Assembly (NCBI GenBank): GCA_003223215.1
Contig: QHYH01000125.1
Span: 1-44,317 of the forward strand
DNA length: 44,317 bases
DNA from: Acidobacteriota bacterium
GTDB lineage: Bacteria; Acidobacteriota; Terriglobia; Acidiferrales; UBA7541
Direction: 5' to 3'
Shown in pieces: positions 24,816-32,945 of this stretch (position 1 is the stretch's first letter; every line of letters starts with the position of its first letter). The position numbers and the translations under genes were made by a program. The notes under the pieces were generated by a model. It made no database searches and had not been told where the DNA came from. It saw only the letters and a program-made list of their open reading frames with translations.

Positions 24816-25457
24816 ATGGAAGCTCGGGAGCTGTCTCGGCGCATGGGGACTATTGACGAAGATCTGGGCCAGATCGAAAAAGACATCCGCCAGCTCAAAA
24901 TCGAGTACGACCAGTACTTCGGAGGTGGCCGGAAGCGTCCGCCTACCGACATCGAATGGCGCATCGATCTTCTGGTCAAGCGCTACAACGAGCGCGGCGG
25001 AGACCTGAAGTTCGCACAGAGATTCCGCTTCAACAACCTCGCGCAGACCTACGCAAAATACAAAGACATCTTCCGGAAGAAAACCGCAATGAAGGAAGAA
25101 GGAAGGCTGCAGCGGCATTTCGGCGCCGCCGCCAAGGAAATCGAAGCGGCCCGTGCGCGGCAGCAGCAAAAGGAAGAAGCACCCGCAGCCGCAACAGGCA
25201 GCCCGGCAAAAGCATTCCGCATGATCTGCTCGCACCCCGAGAGCGAGCCGGAAAAGGTCGAGAAGCTGTACGAGGCATTCCTCCAGGCCAAGCAACTCGC
25301 CGGGGAACACACCGGAAAACTATCGCGCTCGAGCTTCAACGAATTCGTGTTGAAGAAAACCAAAGAATTGCAGGAGCAGAAAAACTGCAAAGACGTGGAG
25401 TACGTGGTCGAGACCGTCGAAGGCCAGGTCAAGCTGAAAGCCCTTGTGAAGTCCTGA
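24816..25457 (+). CDS. MXAN_5187 C-terminal-domain-like protein
   Basis: I start at ATG 24816. The open frame continues upstream into DNA coding selA on the other strand, so that part is a shadow. The 213-residue protein is strongly helical. Its first 90 residues (IEKDIRQLKIEYDQYFGGG, then RFRFNNLAQTYAKYKDIFRKK) resemble the conserved C-terminal domain of the myxobacterial MXAN_5187 family. An Ala/Gln/Glu-rich linker (about 100-130) and a second charged helical part follow. No enzyme motif or membrane segment is visible; it should be cytoplasmic. Function is unknown, and the family link is from memory of the motif. Confidence 0.68.
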   Translation: MEARELSRRMGTIDEDLGQIEKDIRQLKIEYDQYFGGGRKRPPTDIEWRIDLLVKRYNERGGDLKFAQRFRFNNLAQTYAKYKDIFRKKTAMKEEGRLQRHFGAAAKEIEAARARQQQKEEAPAAATGSPAKAFRMICSHPESEPEKVEKLYEAFLQAKQLAGEHTGKLSRSSFNEFVLKKTKELQEQKNCKDVEYVVETVEGQVKLKALVKS

Positions 25458-25778
25458 GAGCCTGTACGAGAACACCGAAAACCTGTCTTTCCGGGCAGAA
25501 AAGCGACGGGGAATCCCTTTTCGGCTTGAGTTTGCTCTCCAAGGCCGATCCCTCGCTTCGCTGGGAACGACAACCAAAACGTTCTTCCGCAACTTCCCAC
25601 ACCGGCTCAAGCCAGGATATGGACGCGGCCGAATTTCTTAGCCATTAACTCGGGCGTGCGACCTCGACCCCCCTTGAAGGCGTTTCCTTGTTCTGCTCTT
25701 CGATTTCCACACGACCGCACTTTCGCAAATCTCGCCGCGCGCTTACACTGTTGTGCTTTTCTCATTGCGGAGGAAGAC
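25458..25778. other. Intergenic region upstream of purH
   Basis: No gene is supported in these 321 bases. At about 25549-25574 there is GATCCCTCGCTTCGCTGGGAACGAC, cited here only in part: a GATCCCTCGCTTCGCTGGGA core that looks like the dispersed short repeats found between genes of many bacteria. The purH promoter should lie in the last 100 bases, but I see no clear -35/-10 pair. Confidence 0.4.
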
Positions 25779-27359
25779 ATGGCGGTGGAGCGCGCGCTCA
25801 TCAGCGTTTTCGACAAAACTGGCATCGTGGCTTTTGCGAAACGCCTCTCGGCGCTGGGAATCGAAACTCTTTCGACCGGAGGAACGGCCAAGCTTCTGCG
25901 CGAAAACGGTGTCGCGGTGCGCGATGTTTCCGACTTTACCGGTTGGCCTGAAATGCTCGGGGGACGCGTGAAGACGCTGCACCCCAAGGTACACGGCGGG
26001 CTGCTTTTTCGCAGGAAGCACACGGACGACCGCAAGCAAGCCGAGCAACATGGCATCGCGCCGATCGATTTAGTCGTTGTGAATCTGTATCCGTTTGAAG
26101 CGACGGCGGCAAAAACCCGACTGACTGCCGAAGAATTGATCGAAAACATCGACATCGGCGGGCCCACGATGCTGCGTTCGGCGGCGAAAAATTTCGAAAG
26201 CGTGACGGTGGTGTGCGATCCCGCGGACTATGAACTGGTTGCTTCAGAGTTAGAAAGCTCCGGAACAGTCAGCACAACGCTACCCCGGCGGATGGAGCTC
26301 GCGAGGAAAGTTTTTGCAACCACCTCGAGATACGACGGCTTGATTGCCATGGAGATGGAACGACTGGGCGTCGATCACAGTGGTGCGCTCGATCTTAACG
26401 AGAAGCCGCGCTTGCCCGAACGCCTGCACCTCGCGCTGCACCTCCAACAGGAATTGCGGTACGGCGAAAATCCGCACCAGGCCGCCGCGCTGTATGTGCC
26501 CGCAGGACGCGCGGCGGAGGGACTTGCGGCCGCGAAGCAGCTTCAGGGCAAGGAGCTTTCCTACAACAATTTCGTGGACCTGGAGGCGGCGCGAAGCCTC
26601 GCCGCGGAATTCAAGAATCCCGCGGCGGTGATCATCAAGCACAACAATCCCTGTGGCACGGCGGAGCAAACCTCACTGCGCGATGCGTATTTGAAGGCGC
26701 TAGCCTGCGATCCGGTTTCGGCGTACGGGGGTGTCCTGGCGTTCAACCGCGAAGTGGATGCGGCGACGGCGGATGAAGTCGCGAAGCTGTTCGTCGAGTG
26801 CATCGCCGCGCCGGGATTCGCGGCGCGCGCCAAGGAAATCTTTGCGGCGAAGAAAAACCTCCGTTTGCTCGAACTGCCTCCCGGCGGCTTGCAGCCGGAG
26901 CGTGAGCTGCAGCTCAAACGCATTCTTGGCGGGATGCTAGTGCAGCAGCCGGATTGCGGCGAACCTGCGGACAGCGAGCTGCGCACGGTAACAAGGCGCA
27001 TGCCAACGCCCGAAGAGATGCACACCATGCGCTTCGCGTGGCAAGTGGCGAAGCACGTGAAGTCCAACGCCATCGTGTTCGCCAAAGATGGCGCGACACT
27101 GGGCGTCGGCGCAGGGCAGATGAGCCGCGTCGATTCCGTGAAAATCGCGGTGATGAAGGCGCAAACGCCGCTGACCGGAAGCGTGGTGGCTTCCGACGCG
27201 TTCTTCCCCTTTCCCGACGGCGTCGAGGAAGCGGCCAAGGCCGGCGCGACCGCGGTGGTCCAGCCCGGTGGATCAGTCCGCGACCCGGATGTGATTGCCG
27301 CGGCGGACCGTCTGGGCCTCGCCATGGTGTTTACCGGCATGCGCCACTTCCTGCACTAG
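25779..27359 (+). CDS. purH: Bifunctional AICAR transformylase / IMP cyclohydrolase
   Basis: ATG 25779, with GGAGG five bases upstream, gives 526 residues, close to the 529 of E. coli PurH; the frame to 25656 is not needed. The IMP cyclohydrolase domain (about 1-195) shows ALISVFDKTGIV, STGGTAKLL and GRVKTLHPKVHGG. The AICAR transformylase domain (about 200-526) shows RYGENPHQAAALY and IIKHNNPCGTA with catalytic Lys287-His288. It performs the last two steps of purine synthesis in the cytoplasm. It appears to be a single-gene unit here, away from other pur genes. Confidence 0.96.
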   Translation: MAVERALISVFDKTGIVAFAKRLSALGIETLSTGGTAKLLRENGVAVRDVSDFTGWPEMLGGRVKTLHPKVHGGLLFRRKHTDDRKQAEQHGIAPIDLVVVNLYPFEATAAKTRLTAEELIENIDIGGPTMLRSAAKNFESVTVVCDPADYELVASELESSGTVSTTLPRRMELARKVFATTSRYDGLIAMEMERLGVDHSGALDLNEKPRLPERLHLALHLQQELRYGENPHQAAALYVPAGRAAEGLAAAKQLQGKELSYNNFVDLEAARSLAAEFKNPAAVIIKHNNPCGTAEQTSLRDAYLKALACDPVSAYGGVLAFNREVDAATADEVAKLFVECIAAPGFAARAKEIFAAKKNLRLLELPPGGLQPERELQLKRILGGMLVQQPDCGEPADSELRTVTRRMPTPEEMHTMRFAWQVAKHVKSNAIVFAKDGATLGVGAGQMSRVDSVKIAVMKAQTPLTGSVVASDAFFPFPDGVEEAAKAGATAVVQPGGSVRDPDVIAAADRLGLAMVFTGMRHFLH

Positions 27360-27555
27360 AACTCCGGTAACGGGTGTTCGTGATCCCTCGCTGACGGTTC
27401 GGGCAAGCCGAGCATTCGTGGAAGAAGAACGCCCGTTAATCGGCCGGGCCAATATGGCGGCTGAGTCGCGCACCTCTCCTGTGTGATCTCGGCGCTTTCT
27501 GTAGTGAAATCCTCTGTCCGCGATCGTTGCCGGCGGTCGCAGATGGAGGATCACC

Positions 27556-28101
27556 ATGGAGCACGACTTGCAGGACACCGTAGCCCTTCTCGCCCGCACT
27601 CCCACCACGCTCGATGCGTTTTTGCGCGATCTGCCGGAATCGTGGACGCGAAGCAACGAAGGCGCAGAAACCTGGAGCGTGTTCGACATCCTCGGCCACC
27701 TGATTCACGGCGAACGCACGGATTGGATGCCGCGGGCGCGGATGATTCTGCAGTTTGGCGAGAGCAAAGCTTTTGAGCCTTTCGATCGCCTGGCGCAGGA
27801 ACGCGAGAGTCAAGGCAAGTCGCTCGCGCGGCTACTCGATGAATTCGCGCTTTTGCGTGGAGAAAGCCTGGACCAACTGCGCGATCTGAATCTGCGACCC
27901 GAGGACCTCGCACGGCGCGGGCGGCACCCCGCCCTCGGCGTGGTTACCTTGTCACAACTGCTGGCAGCTTGGGTCGTTCATGACCTGACGCATTTGCATC
28001 AGATCTCGAGAGTGATGGCCCATCAATACCGTAATGCCGTCGGTCCGTGGAGCAAATACCTTGGCGTGCTCGAATGCGCCGGCCACAGCTCGCCTGCCTG
28101 A
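27556..28101 (+). CDS. DinB-family four-helix protein
   Basis: The 181-residue protein has the DinB/YfiT-like pattern of four helices with three metal-binding histidines: one in LGHLIHGERTDW (about residues 47-58) and two in VHDLTHLHQISRV near 145. The family includes metal-dependent thiol S-transferases and damage-induced proteins of unknown role; there is no reason here to choose one. A separate unit: 196 bases follow purH and a hairpin lies 7 bases past its stop. Confidence 0.85.
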   Translation: MEHDLQDTVALLARTPTTLDAFLRDLPESWTRSNEGAETWSVFDILGHLIHGERTDWMPRARMILQFGESKAFEPFDRLAQERESQGKSLARLLDEFALLRGESLDQLRDLNLRPEDLARRGRHPALGVVTLSQLLAAWVVHDLTHLHQISRVMAHQYRNAVGPWSKYLGVLECAGHSSPA

Positions 28102-28107
28102 CCTCGA

Positions 28108-28143
28108 AGAAGAGTTGGCTACCTCGACGGCCCTAACTCTTCT
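28108..28143 (+). terminator. Hairpin just after the DinB-family gene
   Basis: AGAAGAGTT (28108-28116) and AACTCTTCT (28135-28143) pair over nine bases, with an inner GGC/GCC pair inside the loop. It begins seven bases after the stop codon. The following sequence GCTTTGC has no long T run, so it may be a weak terminator or an mRNA-stabilising 3' hairpin. Confidence 0.42.
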
Positions 28144-28193
28144 GCTTTGCTAGTGCATCCAACATCTGAATTTGGAAGGTTAGGGGTGCGGCT

Positions 28194-28829
28194 ATGAGCG
28201 AAGGGAAGACCATGGGGTTGTTTGGGGATTTGCCGGACCGACGGGAACTCGAGAGGAAGGCGAAGGCCGAGGGGCGGCTGCCGCCAGGGCAGTCGCTGAC
28301 GCTGAAATGGCCAGTGTTGCACTACGGAAGCGTGCCGAGTTTTGATGCGACGAAGTGGGATTTCAAGATTTCCGGGCAGGTGGAGGAGCCGAAGCAGCTG
28401 ACGTGGGAGGAGTTTCGCGCCCTGCCGCCGACCGAAGTGACATCCGATTTTCATTGCGTGACGCGCTGGAGCCGGCTGGACAATCGCTGGAAGGGCGTGC
28501 TGTTCACGGAAGTCTTGAAACTGGTGAAACCGAAGCCGGAGGCGCAGTTTGCGCTGGTGCTAGCCGCAGAAGGCTACACGGCAAATGTACCGCTCGAGGA
28601 TTTGCAGCGGCCGAACGTGCTGTTTGCCTTCGAGCATGATGGCGAGCCGCTGTCGGCAGAGCATGGCGGTCCGCTCCGGCTGGTGGTGCCGCACTTGTAT
28701 GGGTGGAAAAGCGTGAAGTGGGTGCGCGGGTTCATTCTTCTGGATCACGACCGGCTGGGATTTTGGGAGCGGAACGGGTATCACGCCTACGGGGATCCGT
28801 GGAAAGAGCAAAGATATTCGGGACGGTAG
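28194..28829 (+). CDS. Sulfite-oxidase-like molybdopterin oxidoreductase
   Basis: The 211-residue protein carries a molybdopterin-binding domain of the sulfite oxidase / MsrP (YedY) superfamily. The molybdenum-ligand cysteine is Cys88 in DFHCVTRWSRLDN. Other marks are WDFKISGQVEEP, LAAEGYTANVPLEDL, GEPLSAEHGGPLRLVVPHLYGWKSVK and FWERNGYHAYGDPW. It lacks a signal peptide, a heme domain and the dimerisation domain, so it is a short cytoplasmic version of unknown substrate. ATG 28194 is followed by an in-frame ATG at 28212 with a purine-rich stretch before it; either may be used. Confidence 0.88.
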   Translation: MSEGKTMGLFGDLPDRRELERKAKAEGRLPPGQSLTLKWPVLHYGSVPSFDATKWDFKISGQVEEPKQLTWEEFRALPPTEVTSDFHCVTRWSRLDNRWKGVLFTEVLKLVKPKPEAQFALVLAAEGYTANVPLEDLQRPNVLFAFEHDGEPLSAEHGGPLRLVVPHLYGWKSVKWVRGFILLDHDRLGFWERNGYHAYGDPWKEQRYSGR

Positions 28830-29464
28830 GGCATGGAAAAGCTGATTGCTCGTTGCCTCGCCTGCCTGCCGTAGGCGGGCTCCCCGGAAGGACACAACTT
28901 CAGGTTTTCCAAAAGTCGAGTCTTGCTCAGGATTTTCCCTTTTTTTTCCGGATGCGAAAGACTAAAGCGAAAATCAGATTCGGTCCTCCGCAGGCCGCGG
29001 AAGAACGCAGGCGGCGGTTCGCGATGACTTTGTGGGAAGGTGGGTGGGGGCACCATGCCGGGGGGCTGGTTTTTCACCAGGGTGGCGGGGCCCGTGGGCT
29101 GCTTTCGCGTGACTATTCCGCTTGTGGATCGTCTCAAGCCTTTGGCAAGCCGGCCCCGTTGCGGAACAAACAACCGGAATGGACGTATTCCAAGGATGAC
29201 GGGAGCTATTTGAAAAGCCTCGCGATCTTGTAAGTCGTTGATATAGGGCAACTTGCTTCCAGGGCGCGACGAAAGCCCCGAGCGTGGCGGGGAAGTTCAT
29301 GTCAGACCAAACTCTCCGACCTCGAGTGCATGCGCGCACCGTGAAGCCCCATCGCAAGCAATGACCTTCTTGTCGGGCTTCCTGGTCAGGCCAGGACAGG
29401 CGCCCGGCCGATCGTAAACGAACGCGTAGTCCTGAAGAGAACCAATCGGAGGGGAGCCAGAGGG
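28830..29464. other. Intergenic region with a small GC palindrome
   Basis: No gene is supported across these 635 bases; frames on both strands have odd composition and no recognisable motif. The region contains the palindrome at 28864-28880. Near the end GGAGGGGAG (from 29450) provides the ribosome-binding site of the next gene. Confidence 0.5.
28864..28880. repeat. Short GC palindrome of dispersed-repeat type
   Basis: GCCTGCC, GTA, GGCGGGC gives a 7-bp stem with one G-T pair and a 3-base loop. The core CCTGCC...GGC(A/G)GG also occurs as ACCTGCC-N6-GGCAGGT at 7070-7089. These look like members of the small palindromic elements scattered through many bacterial genomes. Two copies in one window are weak evidence. 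Confidence 0.4.
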
Positions 29465-32020
29465 ATGAGCTTGAACCAATGGGCGAGAACGGCGATGGGC
29501 GATTTCAAGTATGCCCTGCGTACTCTGCGGCGCAGTCCGGGCTATATGGCGGTGGCGGCGATGACCCTGGCGCTCGGAATCGGGGCGAACACGGCCATTT
29601 TCTCGCTCCTGGATCAAATCCTGCTGCGGCTGCTGCCGGTGAAGAATCCTCAGCAACTGGTTCTGCTCACGATGAGGGGGCATCATTACGGGAGCAACTG
29701 GGGAGGGAACGCCATTTCTCATCCCATGTTCCGTGACTTTCAAGCACACAACGATGTGTTCTCCGGAATGTTTTGCCGTTTTCGGGACCCGGTGAGCCTC
29801 ACGTTTGCCGGGCAGTCGGAGCGCGTGAATGCCGAGCTGGTTTCAGGGACCTACTTCAGCGTTCTTGGCGTGAACACGATTCTCGGGCGCGCGTTCACTC
29901 CTGAGGACGATCGCGTTCCCCTCGGACATCCCCTGGCGATGCTGACTTACGACTATTGGAAGCGTCGGTTCGGGGGAGATCCGGGGATCGTGGGGAAAAA
30001 CCTGATTGTGAACGGCCACAACGTGACGGTGCTCGGTGTGGTGCAACCGGGGTTTGACGGCGTCGAGCTCGGGTATTCCACGAAGGTTTTCATTCCCATC
30101 ATGATGCAAGACTGGATCGTGGTGGGGAATCGGAAAATGCTGACGGACCGCCGGATGCGCTGGGTGAACGCCTTTGGACGGTTGAAACCAGGGGTCTCCA
30201 TAACGCAGGCCAAGGCGTCGCTCGAGCCTTTCATGCATTCGATGCTGGAAATGGAAGTGAAGGAAGCGGCCTTCAGTCACGCTTCGGCCTATGATCGCGA
30301 GCAATTTCTGAAGAGCTGGATGGACGTTCTGCCGGGGTCGCAGGGCCGGTCGTACACGCGGCGCGAGCTCTCGACGCCGCTTTGGGTTCTTATGGCCACG
30401 ACGGGAGTCGTGTTGCTGATTGCCTGCGCGAACCTGGCCAATCTCTTGCTGGCGCGAGCTACCGGGAGGCAAAAGGAGATTGCGGTACGGCTGGCTGTCG
30501 GCGCGAGCCGCGGGCGCATCATCTCACAGCTTCTGACGGAAACTCTTTCACTCGCAGGCTTGGGCGGGATCGCGGGACTAGCGATAGCCTTCTGGGCGGA
30601 CAAAGCTCTGCTGAGGATTTATTTGCCGGCAGATTCCACGGACTTGAATATTTCGACGCTGCCCGATTTTCGCATCCTCGTTTTCACGCTGGGGGTGACC
30701 GTCCTGACGGGGATCGTATTTGGGCTGGTGCCTGCATTCCAAACGACGCGGCCGGATGTCGGGCGCGTGCTGAAGGACGAAGCAGGGGCGGTGGTGGGCG
30801 GCGGCCACGCGGGATTACGGAAAACGCTGGTGGTGGCCCAGGTGGCGCTGTCGCTGTTGCTGCTCATCGGCGCGGGCCTTTTTCTGCGCAGTTTGAAGAA
30901 CCTCAGCAATCTTGGCCCGGGATTTCCCGCGGAGCGGCTGGTGGGTTTCAACATCGATCCTTCGCTTGGCGGCTACATCCCTGAACGGTCGAAAATTTAT
31001 TACCAACAGTTGACGAACGCGCTGAGCTCGGTTCCCGGAGTCGAATCGGTGGGTCTCGCGAGCATGCGCATTCTGGAGAACGACGAGTGGGACAGCAGCA
31101 TGACCGTAGAAGGATACACGCCTGCGAAACCGGAAGACCGGGCCGAGCCTTATATGAATCAGATCAGCCCGGGCTACTTTGCGACGCTAGGCGTGCCCAT
31201 TGTTGCAGGGCGGGACTTCCGGATGACCGACGATCACGAGATCAAAAAAGGCCCGGAGGATGATGACTGGACTCCCACGACGGTGATGATCAATGAGAAG
31301 TTTGCGAAGAAATTCTTTCCGGGGAGAAATCCCCTGGGTTTGCATCTTGGGTTCGGAAGCGATCCGGGAACGCGCATGGACATGGAAATCATCGGCATTG
31401 TGAAGGACATCAAGTACACCAATCTGCGGGACGAGGTTCCGGAGCAGGCCTACGTCCCGTACATGGGGAGCCATTTTCTGGGCAGTATGACGGTGTACAT
31501 CCGGACCGCGGTTGATCCAAACCTGCTGATGCCGGCAGTGCGCCAGAAGGTGAGAGAGCTCGATGCCAACCTGCCGATTTACGGGCTGAGGACCACAGAA
31601 ACGCAGATCAACAATTCGCTGGTTACGGAACGCATGATTGCCAGCCTCTCGACGGTGTTTGGTTTTCTGGCGACGATGCTTGCGGTGATCGGACTTTATG
31701 GCGTGATGTCTTACACCGTGGCGCAACGAACGCGGGAGATAGGGATTCGTATGGCGCTTGGGGCGGAGCAGGGGAAGGTGGTGTGGATGGTGATGCGCGA
31801 AGTGTTGCGGCTCATCGGCATTGGCGTCGTGGCGGGCATCCCCGCGGCGCTGGCGCTCACCCGAGTGGTCGAAAGTCAACTGTTCGGGTTGACGGGGCAT
31901 GATCCGCGGACGCTCGGGATTTCTACCGTTGCGCTGACGGTGGTGGCATGTGCGGCGGGATATATACCGGCGCTGCGCGCAAGTAGGCTCGATCCGATGA
32001 AGGCATTGCGATATGAATGA
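29465..32020 (+). CDS. ADOP-type permease 2 (MacB/FtsX-like, no ATPase partner)
   Basis: The 851-residue protein starts at ATG 29465 after a GGAGGGGAG-rich leader. Its layout is a short cytoplasmic start, helix 1 (about 30-58, with ALGIGANTAIFSLLDQILL), periplasmic core 1, FtsX block 1 (about 300-430, with CANLANLLLARATGRQKEIAVR), periplasmic core 2, and FtsX block 2 (about 725-840, with GVMSYTVAQRTREIGIRMALGAEQ). It ends MKALRYE. The MacB-like fold suggests mechanical coupling of ATP hydrolysis to export, but no ATPase is nearby; the ADOP name reflects this. It is the only plus-strand gene between the sulfite-oxidase-like gene and the bactofilin. Confidence 0.9.
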   Translation: MSLNQWARTAMGDFKYALRTLRRSPGYMAVAAMTLALGIGANTAIFSLLDQILLRLLPVKNPQQLVLLTMRGHHYGSNWGGNAISHPMFRDFQAHNDVFSGMFCRFRDPVSLTFAGQSERVNAELVSGTYFSVLGVNTILGRAFTPEDDRVPLGHPLAMLTYDYWKRRFGGDPGIVGKNLIVNGHNVTVLGVVQPGFDGVELGYSTKVFIPIMMQDWIVVGNRKMLTDRRMRWVNAFGRLKPGVSITQAKASLEPFMHSMLEMEVKEAAFSHASAYDREQFLKSWMDVLPGSQGRSYTRRELSTPLWVLMATTGVVLLIACANLANLLLARATGRQKEIAVRLAVGASRGRIISQLLTETLSLAGLGGIAGLAIAFWADKALLRIYLPADSTDLNISTLPDFRILVFTLGVTVLTGIVFGLVPAFQTTRPDVGRVLKDEAGAVVGGGHAGLRKTLVVAQVALSLLLLIGAGLFLRSLKNLSNLGPGFPAERLVGFNIDPSLGGYIPERSKIYYQQLTNALSSVPGVESVGLASMRILENDEWDSSMTVEGYTPAKPEDRAEPYMNQISPGYFATLGVPIVAGRDFRMTDDHEIKKGPEDDDWTPTTVMINEKFAKKFFPGRNPLGLHLGFGSDPGTRMDMEIIGIVKDIKYTNLRDEVPEQAYVPYMGSHFLGSMTVYIRTAVDPNLLMPAVRQKVRELDANLPIYGLRTTETQINNSLVTERMIASLSTVFGFLATMLAVIGLYGVMSYTVAQRTREIGIRMALGAEQGKVVWMVMREVLRLIGIGVVAGIPAALALTRVVESQLFGLTGHDPRTLGISTVALTVVACAAGYIPALRASRLDPMKALRYE

Positions 32021-32190
32021 CCCGGCGAGAATATGGAAAAACGCACGAGGGAAAAAGAAAAGGGCGCAGCACCCCTTCGACTGGCTCAGGGTAAAGCTTC
32101 GCCCCTCCAAGTGCGCTCAAGTGCGTTGCGGACCAAAGGAAAGCGTTGCGCTTGCTCGAGGCAAGCCGCTGCACTCCCTATAGGTAGTCG

Positions 32191-32652
32191 TTAGTCGCCG
32201 GCGGTGGGAGACTTGGTCGGGTCGATTTCGATGCGGCCCTTGAAATAGGCGCCGTCCTCGATGCTGATGCGCGCGGAAGAAATGTCGCCGGTGATGGAGC
32301 CGTCCTTCCTGATGTCGACGCGACCACGGGCGTGGACATTGCCCATGATTTTGCCGAAGGCAACCACGTCCCCGGCGTGAATCTCGGAAGTGAGCTGAGC
32401 GGCAGGGCCGACCGTGAGTTCGTGACCTTTGATCCGGATGGGGCCTTCGACAATGCCATCAATTTGCAAGTCTTCGCTACCGGTGACCTCTCCCCTGATC
32501 TGAATGCTGGCCCCAAGGCGCGCACCGCCGCGAGCCGGGGCGCTGCTGGGTTTTCCTGTCGAAGGCTGATTAAACCCAACAACTGGAGTCGACGCCGCCG
32601 CCGAAGGCGAAACCGCGGGTGGTTCCGCCACTGCTTGTTGCTTAGACCACAT
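32191..32652 (-). CDS. Bactofilin (polymer-forming cytoskeletal protein)
   Basis: The 153-residue protein has a disordered N-terminal tail (about 1-45, Ser/Pro/Ala-rich) and a bactofilin beta-helix domain (about 46-145). That domain shows the recurring pattern IRGEVTGSEDLQIDGIVEG, HAGDVVAFGKIMGNV and RVDIRKDGSITGDI. Bactofilins form nucleotide-free filaments that position cell-wall enzymes or chromosome partners. GGGAGG is six bases before the ATG, a strong start. It diverges from the first TPR gene, with 293 bases between the two starts, so they may share a control region. Confidence 0.92.
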   Translation of the reverse strand: MWSKQQAVAEPPAVSPSAAASTPVVGFNQPSTGKPSSAPARGGARLGASIQIRGEVTGSEDLQIDGIVEGPIRIKGHELTVGPAAQLTSEIHAGDVVAFGKIMGNVHARGRVDIRKDGSITGDISSARISIEDGAYFKGRIEIDPTKSPTAGD

Positions 32653-32875
32653 TGAAGACCTCCCTTATCGGAATCCTGAAAATAAAATCTGCTCCGGGTA
32701 AGAGGGAGCAGTGTGGCACCCATGTTGTCCCGCGCTGCGAGATGGGGCAACAGAGAAACAAAGCGGAATTGCGCAGTTGGAAAACTGATCGGAGGGACAG
32801 GTGGGAGAAAAAGCGGGGAAAGGGAAGAAAAAGACAGGCGCGGCCGGAGCGCTAGCCGCCGCTATTTTCCGCTCA

Positions 32876-32906
32876 TTGACGCTAAGGCCAAGGAGCGGTG
32901 TATGAT
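32876..32906 (+). promoter_or_regulatory. Probable promoter of TPR gene 1
   Basis: TTGACG (32876-32881) and TATGAT (32901-32906) are separated by 19 bases, slightly long for a housekeeping promoter. The 27 bases from CGCTAA to TATGAT reappear upstream of TPR gene 2 with about 22 matches and no gap. This conservation between paralogues is the main support. Confidence 0.5.
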
Positions 32907-32945
32907 GCGGCTCTTGAGGTCCCCCGCCGGTAAGTGGAGTTGGCC

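Noticed and set aside
25656-25778. 41-residue N-terminal extension of PurH
   Set aside because: PurH length and a strong ribosome-binding site both support the ATG at 25779.
28787-29251. 154-codon minus-strand frame between the sulfite-oxidase-like gene and permease 2
   Set aside because: It runs into the end of the neighbouring gene, lacks motifs and has Arg/Pro/Ser bias.
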